From: CAVRGQ01 sp963720785
GTDB taxonomy: Bacteria > Actinomycetota > Acidimicrobiia > IMCC26256 > DASPTH01
Length of the DNA: 64,000 bases
Assembly: GCA_963720785.1 (NCBI GenBank)
Contig: CAVRGQ010000008.1
Coordinates: 496,001-560,000, forward strand
Reading direction: 5' to 3'
Both the position numbers and the translations under genes were made by a program. Under the pieces are notes generated by a model. It was not told where the DNA came from. It saw only the letters and a list, made by a program, of their open reading frames with translations, and ran no database searches. Of this stretch, positions 45,897-55,057 are shown piece after piece (position 1 is the stretch's first letter; each line of letters begins with the position of its first letter).

Positions 45897-46880
45897 ATGC
45901 GCAACGAAGACCAGGAAGCCCTCGTCGTCACCGCCCGCCAGCTGGCCGGCCATGCCGCGCTGGCCGTGCGGACGGTCCAGCTCGACGGGCTCGGCGCGAC
46001 CGACGCCGGGGAGATCGCGATCGTCGACCACTCGGGCGTCCGCGCCGGGGCCATCCTCGGTGGTGCGCTCGACGACGCCCTCACGGCCGCGGCGCGCGAG
46101 CAGGCCCCGGGGACCCGCCTCGTCGAGCTCGACGTCGACGGCGAGGACGCGGTCGCCGCCGGCCTCACCTGCGGCGGTCACGCGAGCCTCGTCGTGCAAC
46201 CGATCGACCAGGTGCCCGGCCGCTGGTGGGACGCGGTCGCGGCGCGCGAACCCGTCGCCCTCGTGACCAACCTCGACGCGCCCCATCTGGGTTCGGTGGT
46301 GGTGGAGCCCAGCCGTGCCGACGCCCCGGTTGCGCCGGCTCTCCTCGACCGCGCGCTCGAACTGCTGGCGGGCGGTCGCTCGAGCAGCGTGCTCGAGGAC
46401 TCGGCCGACGGCCGCATGCTCGTCGAGTCGCTCCTCCCCCGGCCGCGCCTGTTCGCCGTCGGCCGGGCCGAGCTGGCCGCCGACCTGGTGGAGCTCGCGA
46501 CGTGGCTCGGCTGGGAAGGCGTGCGCGCCGCGGAAGCCGCCGAGGTCGCCGCCGACACCCTCGGGCCCCGCGATGCGCTGATCGTGCTCGACCACGGGCT
46601 GCAGGCCACCGGCCCGCTCCTCGTCGCTGCGCTCCGGGGCCGCGCGGGCTACGTGGGCGCGCTGGGCTCCCGAACGACGCAGCGCAAACGGCGCGAGCAC
46701 CTCCTCGGCCTCGGCGTCACCGACGGCGAGCTGGCCCACCTCCACGGCCCCGCCGGTCTCGACCTCGGGCCCGCCAACCGCGCCGAGATCGCCCTGTCGA
46801 TCTGCGCCGAGATCACCGCAGTGCGGTCCGGCCGCACCGCAGGCGCATTGCGCGACACCGAGGGGCACATCCGCACCTGA
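45897..46880 (+). CDS. XdhC/CoxI-family protein
   Basis: A 327-residue homologue of XdhC, the chaperone that takes molybdenum cofactor, helps sulfurate it and delivers it to xanthine dehydrogenase-type enzymes. The N-terminal XdhC/CoxI domain has VRTVQLDG, AGAILGG and GLTCGGHASLVVQPI. The C-terminal Rossmann part has RPRLFAVGRAELAADLVELATWLGW (over one strand-helix unit) and YVGALGSRTTQRKRREHL, then GLDLGPANRAEIALSICAEI. I choose the ATG at 45897; the ATG at 45873 would lie inside the palindrome. No hydroxylase subunits follow. It diverges from the molybdate operon. Confidence 0.88.
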   Translation: MRNEDQEALVVTARQLAGHAALAVRTVQLDGLGATDAGEIAIVDHSGVRAGAILGGALDDALTAAAREQAPGTRLVELDVDGEDAVAAGLTCGGHASLVVQPIDQVPGRWWDAVAAREPVALVTNLDAPHLGSVVVEPSRADAPVAPALLDRALELLAGGRSSSVLEDSADGRMLVESLLPRPRLFAVGRAELAADLVELATWLGWEGVRAAEAAEVAADTLGPRDALIVLDHGLQATGPLLVAALRGRAGYVGALGSRTTQRKRREHLLGLGVTDGELAHLHGPAGLDLGPANRAEIALSICAEITAVRSGRTAGALRDTEGHIRT

Positions 46881-46920
46881 CCGTGCCAGACTCCGCCCCT
46901 CGCCGAGAGGAGACGGGATC

Positions 46921-47745
46921 GTGAGCGACGTTCGAGTGGGGTTCATCGGCGCGGGGAGCATGGGCACCCCGATGGTCGAGCGCATGCTGGCTGCGGGCCA
47001 CGCGGTCACCGTGTACGCGCGTCGCGCCGAAGTCCGCGACCGCTTCGCGGCCGCCGGCGCGTCCGTCACCGACGTGATCGCGGAGGCCGCCATCGGCAAC
47101 CAGGTCGTGCTCGAGTGCCTGTACTCCGACGCGCAGGCCGAGGAGCTGTTCCTCGGCGACGGCGGACTGGTGCGCGCACTCGAACCGGGCGCGGTGTTCG
47201 GCATGCACCACACCGGCAGCCCCGCGTTCGCGCAGCGCGTCGCCGAGGCGGCCCGAGCGCGCGGCGCCGATGCCGTCGACGCGCCGGTGAGCGGCGCCAA
47301 CACCGACATCGAAGCGGGCAACCTCACCGTGATGCTCGGGGGCCAGGCCGGGTCGCGCGACCGCGTGCGCGAGGTCATCGTGTCGTACTCGAAGCACGTC
47401 TTCGACGTGGGTGGCATCGGTACGGCCCAGGGAGTGAAGCTGCTGAACAACTCGGTGTTCGCCGCCAACCTGCAGCTCGCGTTCGACACCGAGCGCGTCG
47501 GCAGGGCGCTCGGCATCGACCTGCCCGTCCTCGTCGAGATCCTCCACGCGTCGAGCGGTCAGAGCTACGCGCTCGACGTGCTCGGACCGATCGGCGGAAC
47601 GGAGGCCATGATCCCGGCGGCCGGGCACTACATGCGCAAGGACGTCGACGCCACCAAGGTCGTCGCCGCGGAACTGGGGCTGGACCTGGGCCTGCTCGGC
47701 GAGGTCGCCGACGGACCCATCGACTGGGGGGAGACACGAGGATGA
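46921..47745 (+). CDS. NAD(P)-dependent beta-hydroxyacid dehydrogenase
   Basis: A 274-residue member of the 3-hydroxyisobutyrate dehydrogenase family. The dinucleotide site is VGFIGAGSMGTPM, the substrate loop DAPVSGANTDIEAGNLTVMLGG (two adjacent motifs), and the catalytic Lys lies in AQGVKLLNN. The start is a GTG behind GAGAGGAGACGGG. The second domain lacks the most common NK.. wording but keeps the helical layout. It overlaps the SDR gene by 4 nt, so the pair probably handles one hydroxyacid or alcohol pathway. The substrate is unknown. Confidence 0.85.
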   Translation: MSDVRVGFIGAGSMGTPMVERMLAAGHAVTVYARRAEVRDRFAAAGASVTDVIAEAAIGNQVVLECLYSDAQAEELFLGDGGLVRALEPGAVFGMHHTGSPAFAQRVAEAARARGADAVDAPVSGANTDIEAGNLTVMLGGQAGSRDRVREVIVSYSKHVFDVGGIGTAQGVKLLNNSVFAANLQLAFDTERVGRALGIDLPVLVEILHASSGQSYALDVLGPIGGTEAMIPAAGHYMRKDVDATKVVAAELGLDLGLLGEVADGPIDWGETRG

Positions 47746-48581
47746 GCGAACTGCAGGGCGGCACAGCCGTCGTCACGGGTGGTGGGTCCGGGCTCGGCGT
47801 GGCCCTGGCGAATCTCTGGGCGGCCGAGGGCATGCGGGTGGCCGCGCTCGACATCGACGCCGCGGCCGCAGCCGGCACCGCGGAAGCGCTCCGGGCGAGC
47901 GGCACCGAAGCGGTGTCGGCCGGGGTCGACGTCGCCGACCGTGCCGCGCTCGACGCCGCCGCGGCAACGGTGCGCGATGCCTTCGGTTCGGTCAACGTCG
48001 TGTGCGCCAACGTGGGGGTGCAGCACTTCGACAAGCTCGAGGACCTCACTGCCGAGACGTGGCGGTGGGTGCTCGGCGTCAACGTGATCGGCACCGCCAA
48101 CACGGTCAACGCCTTCCTCCCTCTGCTGCGCGCCGCCGAGGGGCCCCGGCACATCGTGCTCACCAGCTCTGTGGCGTCGGTGGTGCCGAGCCCGCGGCAG
48201 GGCGTGTACGTGGTCTCGAAGTTCGCGGTCACCGGCTACGCCGACGTGTTGCGCCAGGAGCTCGCCGACGACGGGATCACCGTCACCACCGTGTTCCCCT
48301 CCGGGATGCTCACGAACCACCTGGGCAGCAGCATGGCGGCCCGTCCCGACGACCTCGGCCCCGCCGAGCTGCGCGACGACGACCTCGCGGTGGTGAGCAG
48401 CACATCGGGTGACCTCGCCGTCGAGCTGACCACGGCCGAGGATGCGGTGAGCCGGTTGGTGGCCGACGTCGTGGCCGGCGAGCCCTACCACTTCACCCAC
48501 GGCGACCGCTTCGACGAGCTCGTGACCCGTCACCGCGCCATCGAGGGGGCCTACGAGGCCATGCGGACTGCCCGGGGATAG
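47742..48581 (+). CDS. Short-chain dehydrogenase/reductase
   Basis: A 279-residue classical SDR. The cofactor motif is TGGGSGLG, followed by Asp in ALDID (NAD preference). CANVGVQ stands for the NNAG motif, and the catalytic set is Ser in TSSVAS and Tyr-Lys in YVVSK. It begins inside the stop of the beta-hydroxyacid dehydrogenase gene (ATGA). Together they look like a two-step oxidation unit. The substrate loop (about residues 190-230) is variable, and I cannot name the substrate. Confidence 0.87.
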   Translation: MSELQGGTAVVTGGGSGLGVALANLWAAEGMRVAALDIDAAAAAGTAEALRASGTEAVSAGVDVADRAALDAAAATVRDAFGSVNVVCANVGVQHFDKLEDLTAETWRWVLGVNVIGTANTVNAFLPLLRAAEGPRHIVLTSSVASVVPSPRQGVYVVSKFAVTGYADVLRQELADDGITVTTVFPSGMLTNHLGSSMAARPDDLGPAELRDDDLAVVSSTSGDLAVELTTAEDAVSRLVADVVAGEPYHFTHGDRFDELVTRHRAIEGAYEAMRTARG

Positions 48582-48623
48582 CTTCCGAGGGCCGGTCCGC
48601 ACCTTCCGCCCGGTAATGTGGGC

Positions 48624-48651
48624 GACCCGGCGCGCTGAGCGCTGCCGGGTC
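48624..48651 (+). terminator. Hairpin ahead of tRNA-His
   Basis: GACCCGGC at 48624-48631 pairs perfectly with GCCGGGTC at 48644-48651, with GCGC-TGA-GCGC inside. It ends 2 nt before tRNA-His and 42 nt after the SDR stop. It likely terminates the SDR operon. A TAATGT at 48614-48619 just before it could be the tRNA -10 box, in which case the hairpin is in the tRNA leader. Confidence 0.5.
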
Positions 48652-48653
48652 AT

Positions 48654-48731
48654 GGTGATCGTAGCTCAGTTGGTTAGAGCGCCGGGTTGTGGTCCCGGAG
48701 GTCGGGGGTTCAATTCCCCTCGGTCACCCCA
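48654..48731 (+). tRNA. tRNA-His (GUG)
   Basis: G-1 at 48654 pairs with discriminator C73, the histidine identity element. Acceptor GTGATCG/CGGTCAC, D stem GCTC/GAGC, anticodon stem CCGGG/CCCGG with loop TTGTGGT (anticodon GTG), T arm GGGGG-TTCAATT-CCCCT, and an encoded CCA at 48729-48731. Confidence 0.96.
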
Positions 48732-48807
48732 TCCGAGCATGCGGCGCAGGCACACCCCCCGGGGCCGACCTGCGCCGCACTCGCGTCAGGACGAGTCAGG
48801 ACGAGAC

Positions 48808-49716
48808 TCAGGCCGCGGCCGGCGCGGCGAGCACCGCGGCCAGGGCGCCGTCGAGGTCGGGCAGCGCGAACTCGTAGCCGCTCGCCTCGAGCGCCGCGGG
48901 GAGCACGCGTTGGCCGTCGAGCAACAGTGACTGCACCAACTCGCCGCCGTAGAGCACCTTCAGCGGCAGCATCGGCGTGGGCAGCTTCGTCGGACGGTGG
49001 AGCGCGTCGCCGAGCGCCGCGGTGAACTCGGCGTTGGTCGCGGGGTTCGGCGCGGTGAGGTTGACGGGGCCCGCGACGTCGGCGGTGAGCAGATGGCGGA
49101 TGGCGCCGACCTCGTCGTCGATGGCGATCCAGCTCATGTACTGCTCGCCGGATCCCATCCGGCCGCCGATCCCCAGCTTGAAGGGGGTCAGCATCCGCCC
49201 CAGGGCGCCGCCGTTCGACGACAGCACGATGCCGGTGCGTAGGTGCACCGCCCGGATGCCCGCCTCCGCGGCCGGTGCGGTGGCCGCCTCCCAGGCGGTG
49301 CACACCTCGGCGGTGAAGCCGCTCCCCGGCGCGCTCGCCTCGGTGAGCACCTCGCTCCCCCGGGCGCCGTAGATGCCGATCGCGGAACCCGAGAGCAGCA
49401 CCGACGGCTTGCGGTCGAGGGCCGCGAGCGTGCGGGCGAGCAACGACGTTCCCTGGGTGCGGCTCTCCAGGATCAGTTGCTTGCGGTCGTCGGTCCACTT
49501 CTTGTCGCCGATGCCGGCGCCCGCCAGGTGGATGACGGCGTCGATGCCCTCGAGGCCCGCCGCGTCGATCGTGCCGGCCTGCGGATCCCAGCGCACGTCG
49601 TCGCCGCCCTCGGGTGCACCCCGCACCAGCCGGGCCACGCGATGGCCGTCGGCCCGCAGTCGGGGAATGAGCGCGGAGCCGATCAGTCCGTGAGATCCGG
49701 TCACGAGCACGTCCAC
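48808..49716 (-). CDS. TIGR01777-family NAD(P)-dependent epimerase
   Basis: A 302-residue extended-SDR protein of the TIGR01777 (YfcH/SulA-like) family. The start is the GTG at 49716, which has AGGAGA six bases upstream. The nucleotide site is VLVTGSHGLIGSAL. DAVIHLAGAGIGDKKWTDDRK and SRTQGTSLLARTL are family signatures, SGSAIGIYG is the catalytic region and MSWIAIDDEVGAI lies further on. Its C-terminal DUF1731 domain is present. The reaction is unknown; the family is widespread in actinobacteria. Both neighbours are tRNA genes on the other strand. Confidence 0.88.
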   Translation of the reverse strand: MDVLVTGSHGLIGSALIPRLRADGHRVARLVRGAPEGGDDVRWDPQAGTIDAAGLEGIDAVIHLAGAGIGDKKWTDDRKQLILESRTQGTSLLARTLAALDRKPSVLLSGSAIGIYGARGSEVLTEASAPGSGFTAEVCTAWEAATAPAAEAGIRAVHLRTGIVLSSNGGALGRMLTPFKLGIGGRMGSGEQYMSWIAIDDEVGAIRHLLTADVAGPVNLTAPNPATNAEFTAALGDALHRPTKLPTPMLPLKVLYGGELVQSLLLDGQRVLPAALEASGYEFALPDLDGALAAVLAAPAAA

Positions 49717-49789
49717 GCGATTCTCCTGGCTTCGAGGGGTGCGAACGCTGTGATGCAACGCGTCGCCGTCTTGTAGGCTTCCCGATCGA

Positions 49790-49866
49790 GCGCCCCTAGC
49801 TCAATTGGTCAGAGCAAATGACTCTTAATCATTAGGTTCCGGGTTCGAGTCCCGGGGGGCGTACCA
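49790..49866 (+). tRNA. tRNA-Lys (CUU)
   Basis: Acceptor GCGCCCC/GGGGCGT, D stem GCTC/GAGC, anticodon stem AATGA/TCATT with loop CTCTTAA (anticodon CTT), T arm CCGGG-TTCGAGT-CCCGG, discriminator A and encoded CCA at 49864-49866. Confidence 0.95.
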
Positions 49867-49956
49867 ACTCCTCCTCACCGATTCTCCTCCTTCCTCCGAC
49901 CACTTCCTCTCGCACCCGGCCACCTTGTGGCCGTCAAGACGCGTGAGGAGTATCGG

Positions 49957-50740
49957 ATGCCAGAAGAACCGGCCGTCACGACGCTAGCGAGGCTCAGCCT
50001 TCCGACACTCGGCGTGTTCCGGGCCGAGGGCGCCACCGCACTCGGCGTCACTGCAAACCAATTGGCGCGGCTCAGCGCCCAGGGCGTCGTCGAGCGCGTG
50101 CACCCGAGCACCTATCGGATGGCTGCCGTGCCGCGGTCACGTGCCCAAGCGTTGCAGGCAGCCCTGCTGTGGGCCGGCGACCGCGCCGCGGCCGCCGGCC
50201 GATCCGCCGCGGAGATCTACCAACTGGAGAGTGCGGGCCAAGCGGCCGGAGATCGTGCTGCCCCACGAGGTGCGCGGCCGGCTGAACGATGTGACCGTCT
50301 CACACGGCGACCCGCAGGCCCTCATGGTGCGCACTGTGGCCGGGTTCCGCACGGCCGGGATCGAGTGCACGTTGGTACGACTGGCGCATCTGCTCGACTC
50401 CGAGGCCTTCGAGATCGCGTTCGAGGACGCTCGTCGGCGCAGGATCACTTCGGTGCCGGCAGTCCGCACGTACCGCTACGACTTCGCCTTCCCCGAGGCA
50501 CGCGTCGTCCTGGAGACCAACGGTCGTCGTTGGAAGGACGATGCCGCCGACCACGAGCGCGACAACGAGAAGTGGAGTGTTCCCGGCCGCCACGGGTTCG
50601 GGATCGTCTTTGCCACCTGGGACAAGGTCACCCGTCGGCCGCAGCAGCTGGTGCACGAGCTCACCGTCGCCTTGGGGTCCTTCGGGCGCAAACAGCTCGT
50701 TCGGATTGCGCACCCTGCGCTCCGGGTGTTTCCTGGCGGG
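49957..50740 (+). pseudogene. Decayed AbiEi / DUF559 (Vsr-fold) protein
   Basis: The ATG at 49957 has AGGAG eight bases upstream. The first frame holds a winged-helix AbiEi-type N-terminus (GVTANQLARLSAQGVVERVHPSTYR, two helices of the fold) and continues to EIYQLE. After about 50235 the sequence continues in another frame, VRAKRPEIVLPHEV to YDFAFPEARVVLETNGRRW and ATWDKVTRRP, the C-terminal Vsr/DUF559-like nuclease fold. About 60 residues usual in the middle seem absent. The second frame lacks a stop and runs into the next gene. Intact relatives are paired with phage-defence or TA systems, but this copy looks dead. Confidence 0.6.
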
Positions 50741-52487
50741 ATGCTCGACCACCTCATCACCGGCGCAACCATCGTCGACGGCACCGGCGCCCCCGCCTTC
50801 ACCGGCGACCTCGGGGTGCGCGCCGGCCGCATCGTCGCCATCACTCCGACGAGCGTGCCCGCGGGCACGCTCGGCGAGGACGCCCACCACACGCTCGACG
50901 CCACCGGGCTCGTCGCGTGCCCCGGCTTCGTCGACCCGCACACGCACTACGACGCGCAGCTCTTCTGGGACCCGCTGGCCACGCCCTCGAACCTCCACGG
51001 CGTGACCTCGGTGGTGGGCGGCAACTGCAGCTTCGGGCTGGCGCCACTGCGCGACGACGACGCCGACTACACCCGCCGCATGCTCGCCAAGGTCGAGGGG
51101 ATGCCCCTCGGCGCGCTCGAGCAGGGGGTGCAGTGGGGCTGGCACACCTTCGGCGAGTATCTCGACGCGCTCGACGGCAACCTCGGTGTGAACGCCGGCT
51201 TCATGCTCGGCCACAGCGCGCTGCGCCGCTACGTGCTCGGCCGAGAGGCGAACCAGCGCCCGGCCACGGAGGCGGAGCTCGCGCAGCTGCGCGACGTGCT
51301 CGCCGACGCCATCGCAGCAGGGCGCGCTCGGCCTGTCGACCGATGCGTCGCACTCGCACAGCGACGGCAACGGCGACCCGGTGCCCGCGGCGGGCGCGAG
51401 CCACGACGAGATCCTGGCCATGTGCGAGGAGACGGGCCGCTGGCCGGGCACCTCGCTCGAGGGCATCTTCGACGGGGCGAGCACGGGCTTCCGCGACGAC
51501 GAGCTCGAACTGCTCGCACAGATGTCGGTGCGGGCCAACCGGCCACTGAACTGGAACCTGCTCGTGGTCGACACCAACGACCGCGCCCGTCTCGACAACC
51601 ACCTCGAGGCGTCGCACCGCGCACGCGAGGCCGGCGGGCGCGTCGTCGCGCTCACCATGCCGGTGATCGTGCCGATGAACATGAGCTTCCTCAACTACTG
51701 CGCGCTGAACCTCATGCCCGGTTGGGGACCGATCATGAACGCGCCGGTGCCCGAGCGCATCGAGCGGCTCCGCGACGTCGCGACCCGGCGGATGATGGTC
51801 GAGCGCGCGAACAGCCCGGAGGCGGGCATGTTCCGGCGGCTCGCCGACTTCGGCGGCTACACGATCGGCGACACCTACAGCGACGCGAATGCCGGGTTGG
51901 GCGGTCGCGTCGTCCGCGACATCGCCACCGAGCGCGGCGACGCCGATCCGTTCGACACCCTCGTCGACATCGTGATCGCCGACGACCTCCGCACCGTGCT
52001 GTGGCCGGGCGCCCCCGACGACGACGATGCGCACTGGGCACTACGGCGCGAGATCTGGGACGACCCCGACGTCGTGCTCGCGGGCAGCGACGCCGGCGCC
52101 CACCTCGACCGCATGTGCGGCAGCTCGTACCCCACCCAGTTCCTCGCCGACACCTTCCGCGGCCGCCAGCTCGTGTCGCTCGAGTGGGCGGTGCACGCGT
52201 TGACGGCGAAGGCCGCCGAGCTCTTCGGCCTGCGCGATCGCGGCACGCTCGTGGAGGGCGCGTACGCCGACATCGTCGTGTTCGATCCCGAGCGGATCGG
52301 GAGTGAGCCGGCCACCCTCGTGCACGACCTCCCGGGTGGCGCGCCGCGCATGGTCGCCGCATCCACGGGGATCACGCGCGTGTACGTCAACGGCGTCGAG
52401 ACCGTCGTCGACGGCGTGGCCACCGGCGCCCGCCCCGGCACCACGCTGCGGTCGGGGCGCGACACCGAGACCGTCACCGTCCACTGA
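50741..52487 (+). CDS. N-acyl-D-amino-acid deacylase-like amidohydrolase, frameshifted
   Basis: The frame starts MLDHLITGATIVDGTGAPAF and shifts at the G-run 51320-51322. Removing one G gives IAAGALGLSTDASHSHSDG and a 581-residue protein. The metal site begins with DPHTHYDAQLFWDPLATPS (HxH), and further conserved residues include GNCSFGLAP, GSDAGAHLDRMCGSSYPT and DRGTLVEGAYADIVVFDP. These fit the D-aminoacylase / amidohydrolase group 3 family, which releases amino acids from N-acyl forms. Its true substrate may be different. It follows the decayed DUF559 gene in the same frame. Confidence 0.85.
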
Positions 52488-52523
52488 CTGCACCTGTCCG
52501 CACCTGACCGCACCACTGCCACC

Positions 52524-52832
52524 GTGGACTTCAGCCCCGAACTCCGAGACGGGGTCGCCGCAGGTGCGGTCACGGTGACCGTCCGGCTCTGGTCACGGCC
52601 ACGGGTCAAGGTCGGCGGCGTGTACCGCAGTGACAGGGTGACGATCGAGGTCGACGAGATCGAGCTCCTCCCGTTCTCGGCGATCACCCGCGACGACCTC
52701 GCCCGCACGGGCGAAGCGGACTTCGAGCAACTCCGGCGGCGCACCGCGCACGCCGGCCCCGTCCACGACGACACGCTCGTGTACCGGATCGAATTCCACG
52801 TCGTCGACGACGCCCCTGATCCTCAGTCGTGA
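52524..52832 (+). CDS. ASCH-like small protein
   Basis: A 102-residue protein starting at a GTG. It has the pattern of a short PUA/ASCH barrel: VTVRLWSRPRVKVGGVY (RxxxxKxG-like), RVTIEVDEIELLPFSAI, then RRTAHAGPVHDDTLVYRIEF. ASCH domains usually bind RNA or nucleotides. It is 36 nt after the amidohydrolase, and its last 10 bases overlap the end of the convergent SRPBCC gene. Function unknown. Confidence 0.55.
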   Translation: MDFSPELRDGVAAGAVTVTVRLWSRPRVKVGGVYRSDRVTIEVDEIELLPFSAITRDDLARTGEADFEQLRRRTAHAGPVHDDTLVYRIEFHVVDDAPDPQS

Positions 52833-53362
52833 CCGTCGCCGCCAGCCGGGAGGTCGAACGCCTCGGCGTACGCCGCCACGTACTCCTGGTGATCCGTCTC
52901 GATCACCGACGGCGCGTCGCCGGTGTCGAGCACCTGCCGGAGGTGGGCGAGGCACACCTGGTACCCGGCAGCCGTGTCGACGACTCCCGCGGTCAGGTCG
53001 ACGACCTGCACGGTGAGCCGCAGGACCGTGTCGTCACCGTCGGGCGTCAGCTCGAACCGGAGGGTGTCGGTGCTCCACAGCCACTCGAAGACGCGGGGCG
53101 GGTCCCACACGAGGATCCGACCGGTGAGACCGGGATCCTCGAAGCCCATCTTGGCCGTCACCTCCGGCCAGAACGGTGCTTGCACGTCCGCACCTGCGCG
53201 GCGCTCCCCGATGATGTCGCAGGGGAACCAGGCGCGTAGGTGCTCGCGCCCGGTGATCGCCTTCCAGACCTTCTCGACCGGGTGGGGGAACCGGCGCTCG
53301 TACTCGAGCACGGGCGGGTCGCCCGGGGTCAGTCGGCCGAGGGGTGCGTCGATACCGGTCAT
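52823..53362 (-). CDS. SRPBCC (AHSA1-type) ligand-binding protein
   Basis: A 179-residue START-like helix-grip protein. It opens with LEYERRFPHPVEKVWKAIT, the usual first strand and helix, and REHLRAWFPCDIIGERRAGADVQ follows in two strands. VFEWLWSTDTLRFELTPDGDDTVLRLT completes the sheet. Members bind lipids or hydrophobic ligands or help other proteins. It overlaps the ArsR gene upstream by 4 nt (ATGA), a common pairing in which ArsR regulates the pair in response to an unknown signal. Confidence 0.85.
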   Translation of the reverse strand: MTGIDAPLGRLTPGDPPVLEYERRFPHPVEKVWKAITGREHLRAWFPCDIIGERRAGADVQAPFWPEVTAKMGFEDPGLTGRILVWDPPRVFEWLWSTDTLRFELTPDGDDTVLRLTVQVVDLTAGVVDTAAGYQVCLAHLRQVLDTGDAPSVIETDHQEYVAAYAEAFDLPAGGDGHD

Positions 53363-53688
53363 TCGTCCTCCATCGCGTCGAGGTGGTGTGCGAGATCGTC
53401 GAGCCGTCGTGCCCAGGCCCTGCGGTACGGCTCGAGCCAACTGTCGAGCTCGGCGAGGGGCCGCGCCTCGAGGTGGTACCAGCGACGTTGTGCGTCGACG
53501 CGAGAGCCCACGAGCCCGGCCTCGCGCATGATCCGCAGGTGCTTGGAGACGGTGGGCTGGCTGACGCCCAGCTCGTCGGCGAGGTCGCCCACGAGGCGCT
53601 CGCCGTCGAGGAGCAACGCCATGATCTGGCGCCGCCTCGGTTCCGCAACCACGTCCAGCACCGCCTGCACGCCCCCAGTATTCCACAC
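53359..53688 (-). CDS. ArsR-family repressor
   Basis: A 109-residue winged-helix repressor; the start is the GTG at 53688 (GTG at 53670 is an alternative). The helix-turn-helix is LADELGVSQPTVSKHLRIMREAGLV, the usual ArsR recognition part. No Cys-rich metal motif is present, so the signal is not a classic metal. A TATATA just upstream of the GTG suggests a leaderless message, and TGAC-N9-GTCA around it (about 53689-53705) could be the self-operator. It is co-translated with the SRPBCC gene. Confidence 0.85.
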   Translation of the reverse strand: MWNTGGVQAVLDVVAEPRRRQIMALLLDGERLVGDLADELGVSQPTVSKHLRIMREAGLVGSRVDAQRRWYHLEARPLAELDSWLEPYRRAWARRLDDLAHHLDAMEDE

Positions 53689-53776
53689 TGACTATATAGC
53701 CGTCAAGGCATAGACAAGCGGGGACGCCGCGCTCGCCGGGCGCAGGCAGGAGCTCGGCGCCTCGTAGCCTGCCCGG

Positions 53777-54314
53777 ATGGCCGAGCCGATGCCGGTGTAC
53801 CTCGCCGGTCCCGACGTGTTCCTCCCCGAGTCGGCGGAGATCGGCCGGCGCAAGCAGGAGATCTGCCGCGCAGCACGGACTCGTCGGCGTGTACCCCGGC
53901 GAGGGCGTCGACCTCGACGCGCTCCCGGAGAGCGAACACGCGCGGGCGCTGTTCGACGCGTGCATCGAGATGATGGACCGCTGCGTGGGCGGGCTGTGCA
54001 ACCTCACCCCGTTCCGCGGCCCGAGTGCAGATGTCGGCACCGCGTTCGAGATGGGCTACCTGTTCGCACACGGCGTGCCCGTGATCGGGTACACCGCCCA
54101 CGCCCATGACTACGAAGCACGCGTCGGCGACAGCGAGCACATGGTCGAGGGCTTCGGCCTCGCCGACAACTTGATGCTCGAAGGGCCGATGCTGCGCCAC
54201 GATCTCACCGTCGTGCGCGCCGAGGAGACCGACACTTCCCCGGTCGCACCGATGCTCGCCGCGTTCACCGCGTTCACCCGCACGGTCGCGATCCTCGCCG
54301 AGAGACTCCCGTGA
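53777..54314 (+). CDS. Nucleoside 2-deoxyribosyltransferase-like protein, frameshifted
   Basis: The first frame begins VYLAGPDVFLPESAEIGRRKQEIC, the family opening. Near 53868-53873 it shifts; removing one base gives CRAHGLVGVYPGEGVDLDAL and continues GPSADVGTAFEMGYLFAHG, where the catalytic Glu region (DxGTxFE) lies. The repaired protein has about 178 aa. Such enzymes swap or cleave bases of deoxyribonucleosides; several relatives act on nucleotides or serve TIR-like roles. It overlaps the membrane-protein gene by 4 nt (GTGA). The frameshift is probably an assembly error. Confidence 0.8.
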
Positions 54315-55033
54315 ACCTCACCGTCGACCTCGGCATCCGCAGCACGAACATCCCGCTGTTCGTGTCCTTCGCCGCCTTCCTGATCACCTTCGTCGTGACG
54401 CGGGTCATCACCCGGATGATCCGTGCGGGCAAGGGCCCGTTCCGCGACAACGTGTCGGAAAGCGGGCTCCATGTCCACCACGCGGTGCCCGGCATCATCC
54501 TGTTGGTGGTCGGTGCCTTCATGGCCGTGGGCACCGACACCGACGCGTGGACCATCGTCGCCGCGGTCCTCGTCGGCGCCGGGACCTCGCTGGTGCTCGA
54601 CGAGTTCGCGCTGATCCTGCACCTGCAGGACGTCTACTGGAGCGACGAGGGTCGCATCTCGGTGGAGATGGTGAGCCTGGCGATTGCGTGCCTCGGACTC
54701 GTGCTCATCGGCGTGCGGCCGTTCGACTTCTCGGGGGAGGGCGTCGACGCGCTCTCCATCGGAGCGACCATCGCGATCACCGTGGTGTCGATCGTCGGGT
54801 GCGTCGACAAGGGCAAGTACCCCACCGCGCTCTTCGGCGCGTTCATCCCGCTCGTGTCGATCGTCGGTGCGATCCGCCTGGCCCGCCCGAACTCGCGCTG
54901 GGCGCGCCGCCGCTACACCCCCGAGCGGATCGAGCAGGCGCAGGCCCGCGCCGCGCGGTTCGACCGACGGTGGGGCCGCTACACGCGCTGGATGAACGAG
55001 TTCGCCGGCATGGGCGACGAACCCATCGAGTGA
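54311..55033 (+). CDS. Membrane protein with an LHxxHA-DE motif
   Basis: Not a family I can name. This 240-residue protein starts at a GTG within the previous stop. It has about six hydrophobic segments and a basic C-terminal tail (RRRYTPERIEQAQARAARFDRRW). Residues 53-98 carry LHVHHAVPG and, 40 residues after His57, Asp97-Glu98 in SLVLDEFAL, then DVYW. The protein at 32652-33686 has the same arrangement with the same spacing. Coupling to a nucleoside deoxyribosyltransferase-like gene suggests a linked role, but the nature is unknown. Confidence 0.72.
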   Translation: MNLTVDLGIRSTNIPLFVSFAAFLITFVVTRVITRMIRAGKGPFRDNVSESGLHVHHAVPGIILLVVGAFMAVGTDTDAWTIVAAVLVGAGTSLVLDEFALILHLQDVYWSDEGRISVEMVSLAIACLGLVLIGVRPFDFSGEGVDALSIGATIAITVVSIVGCVDKGKYPTALFGAFIPLVSIVGAIRLARPNSRWARRRYTPERIEQAQARAARFDRRWGRYTRWMNEFAGMGDEPIE

Positions 55034-55057
55034 CGGCGGCCGCTCGCGCCCGTCCGG

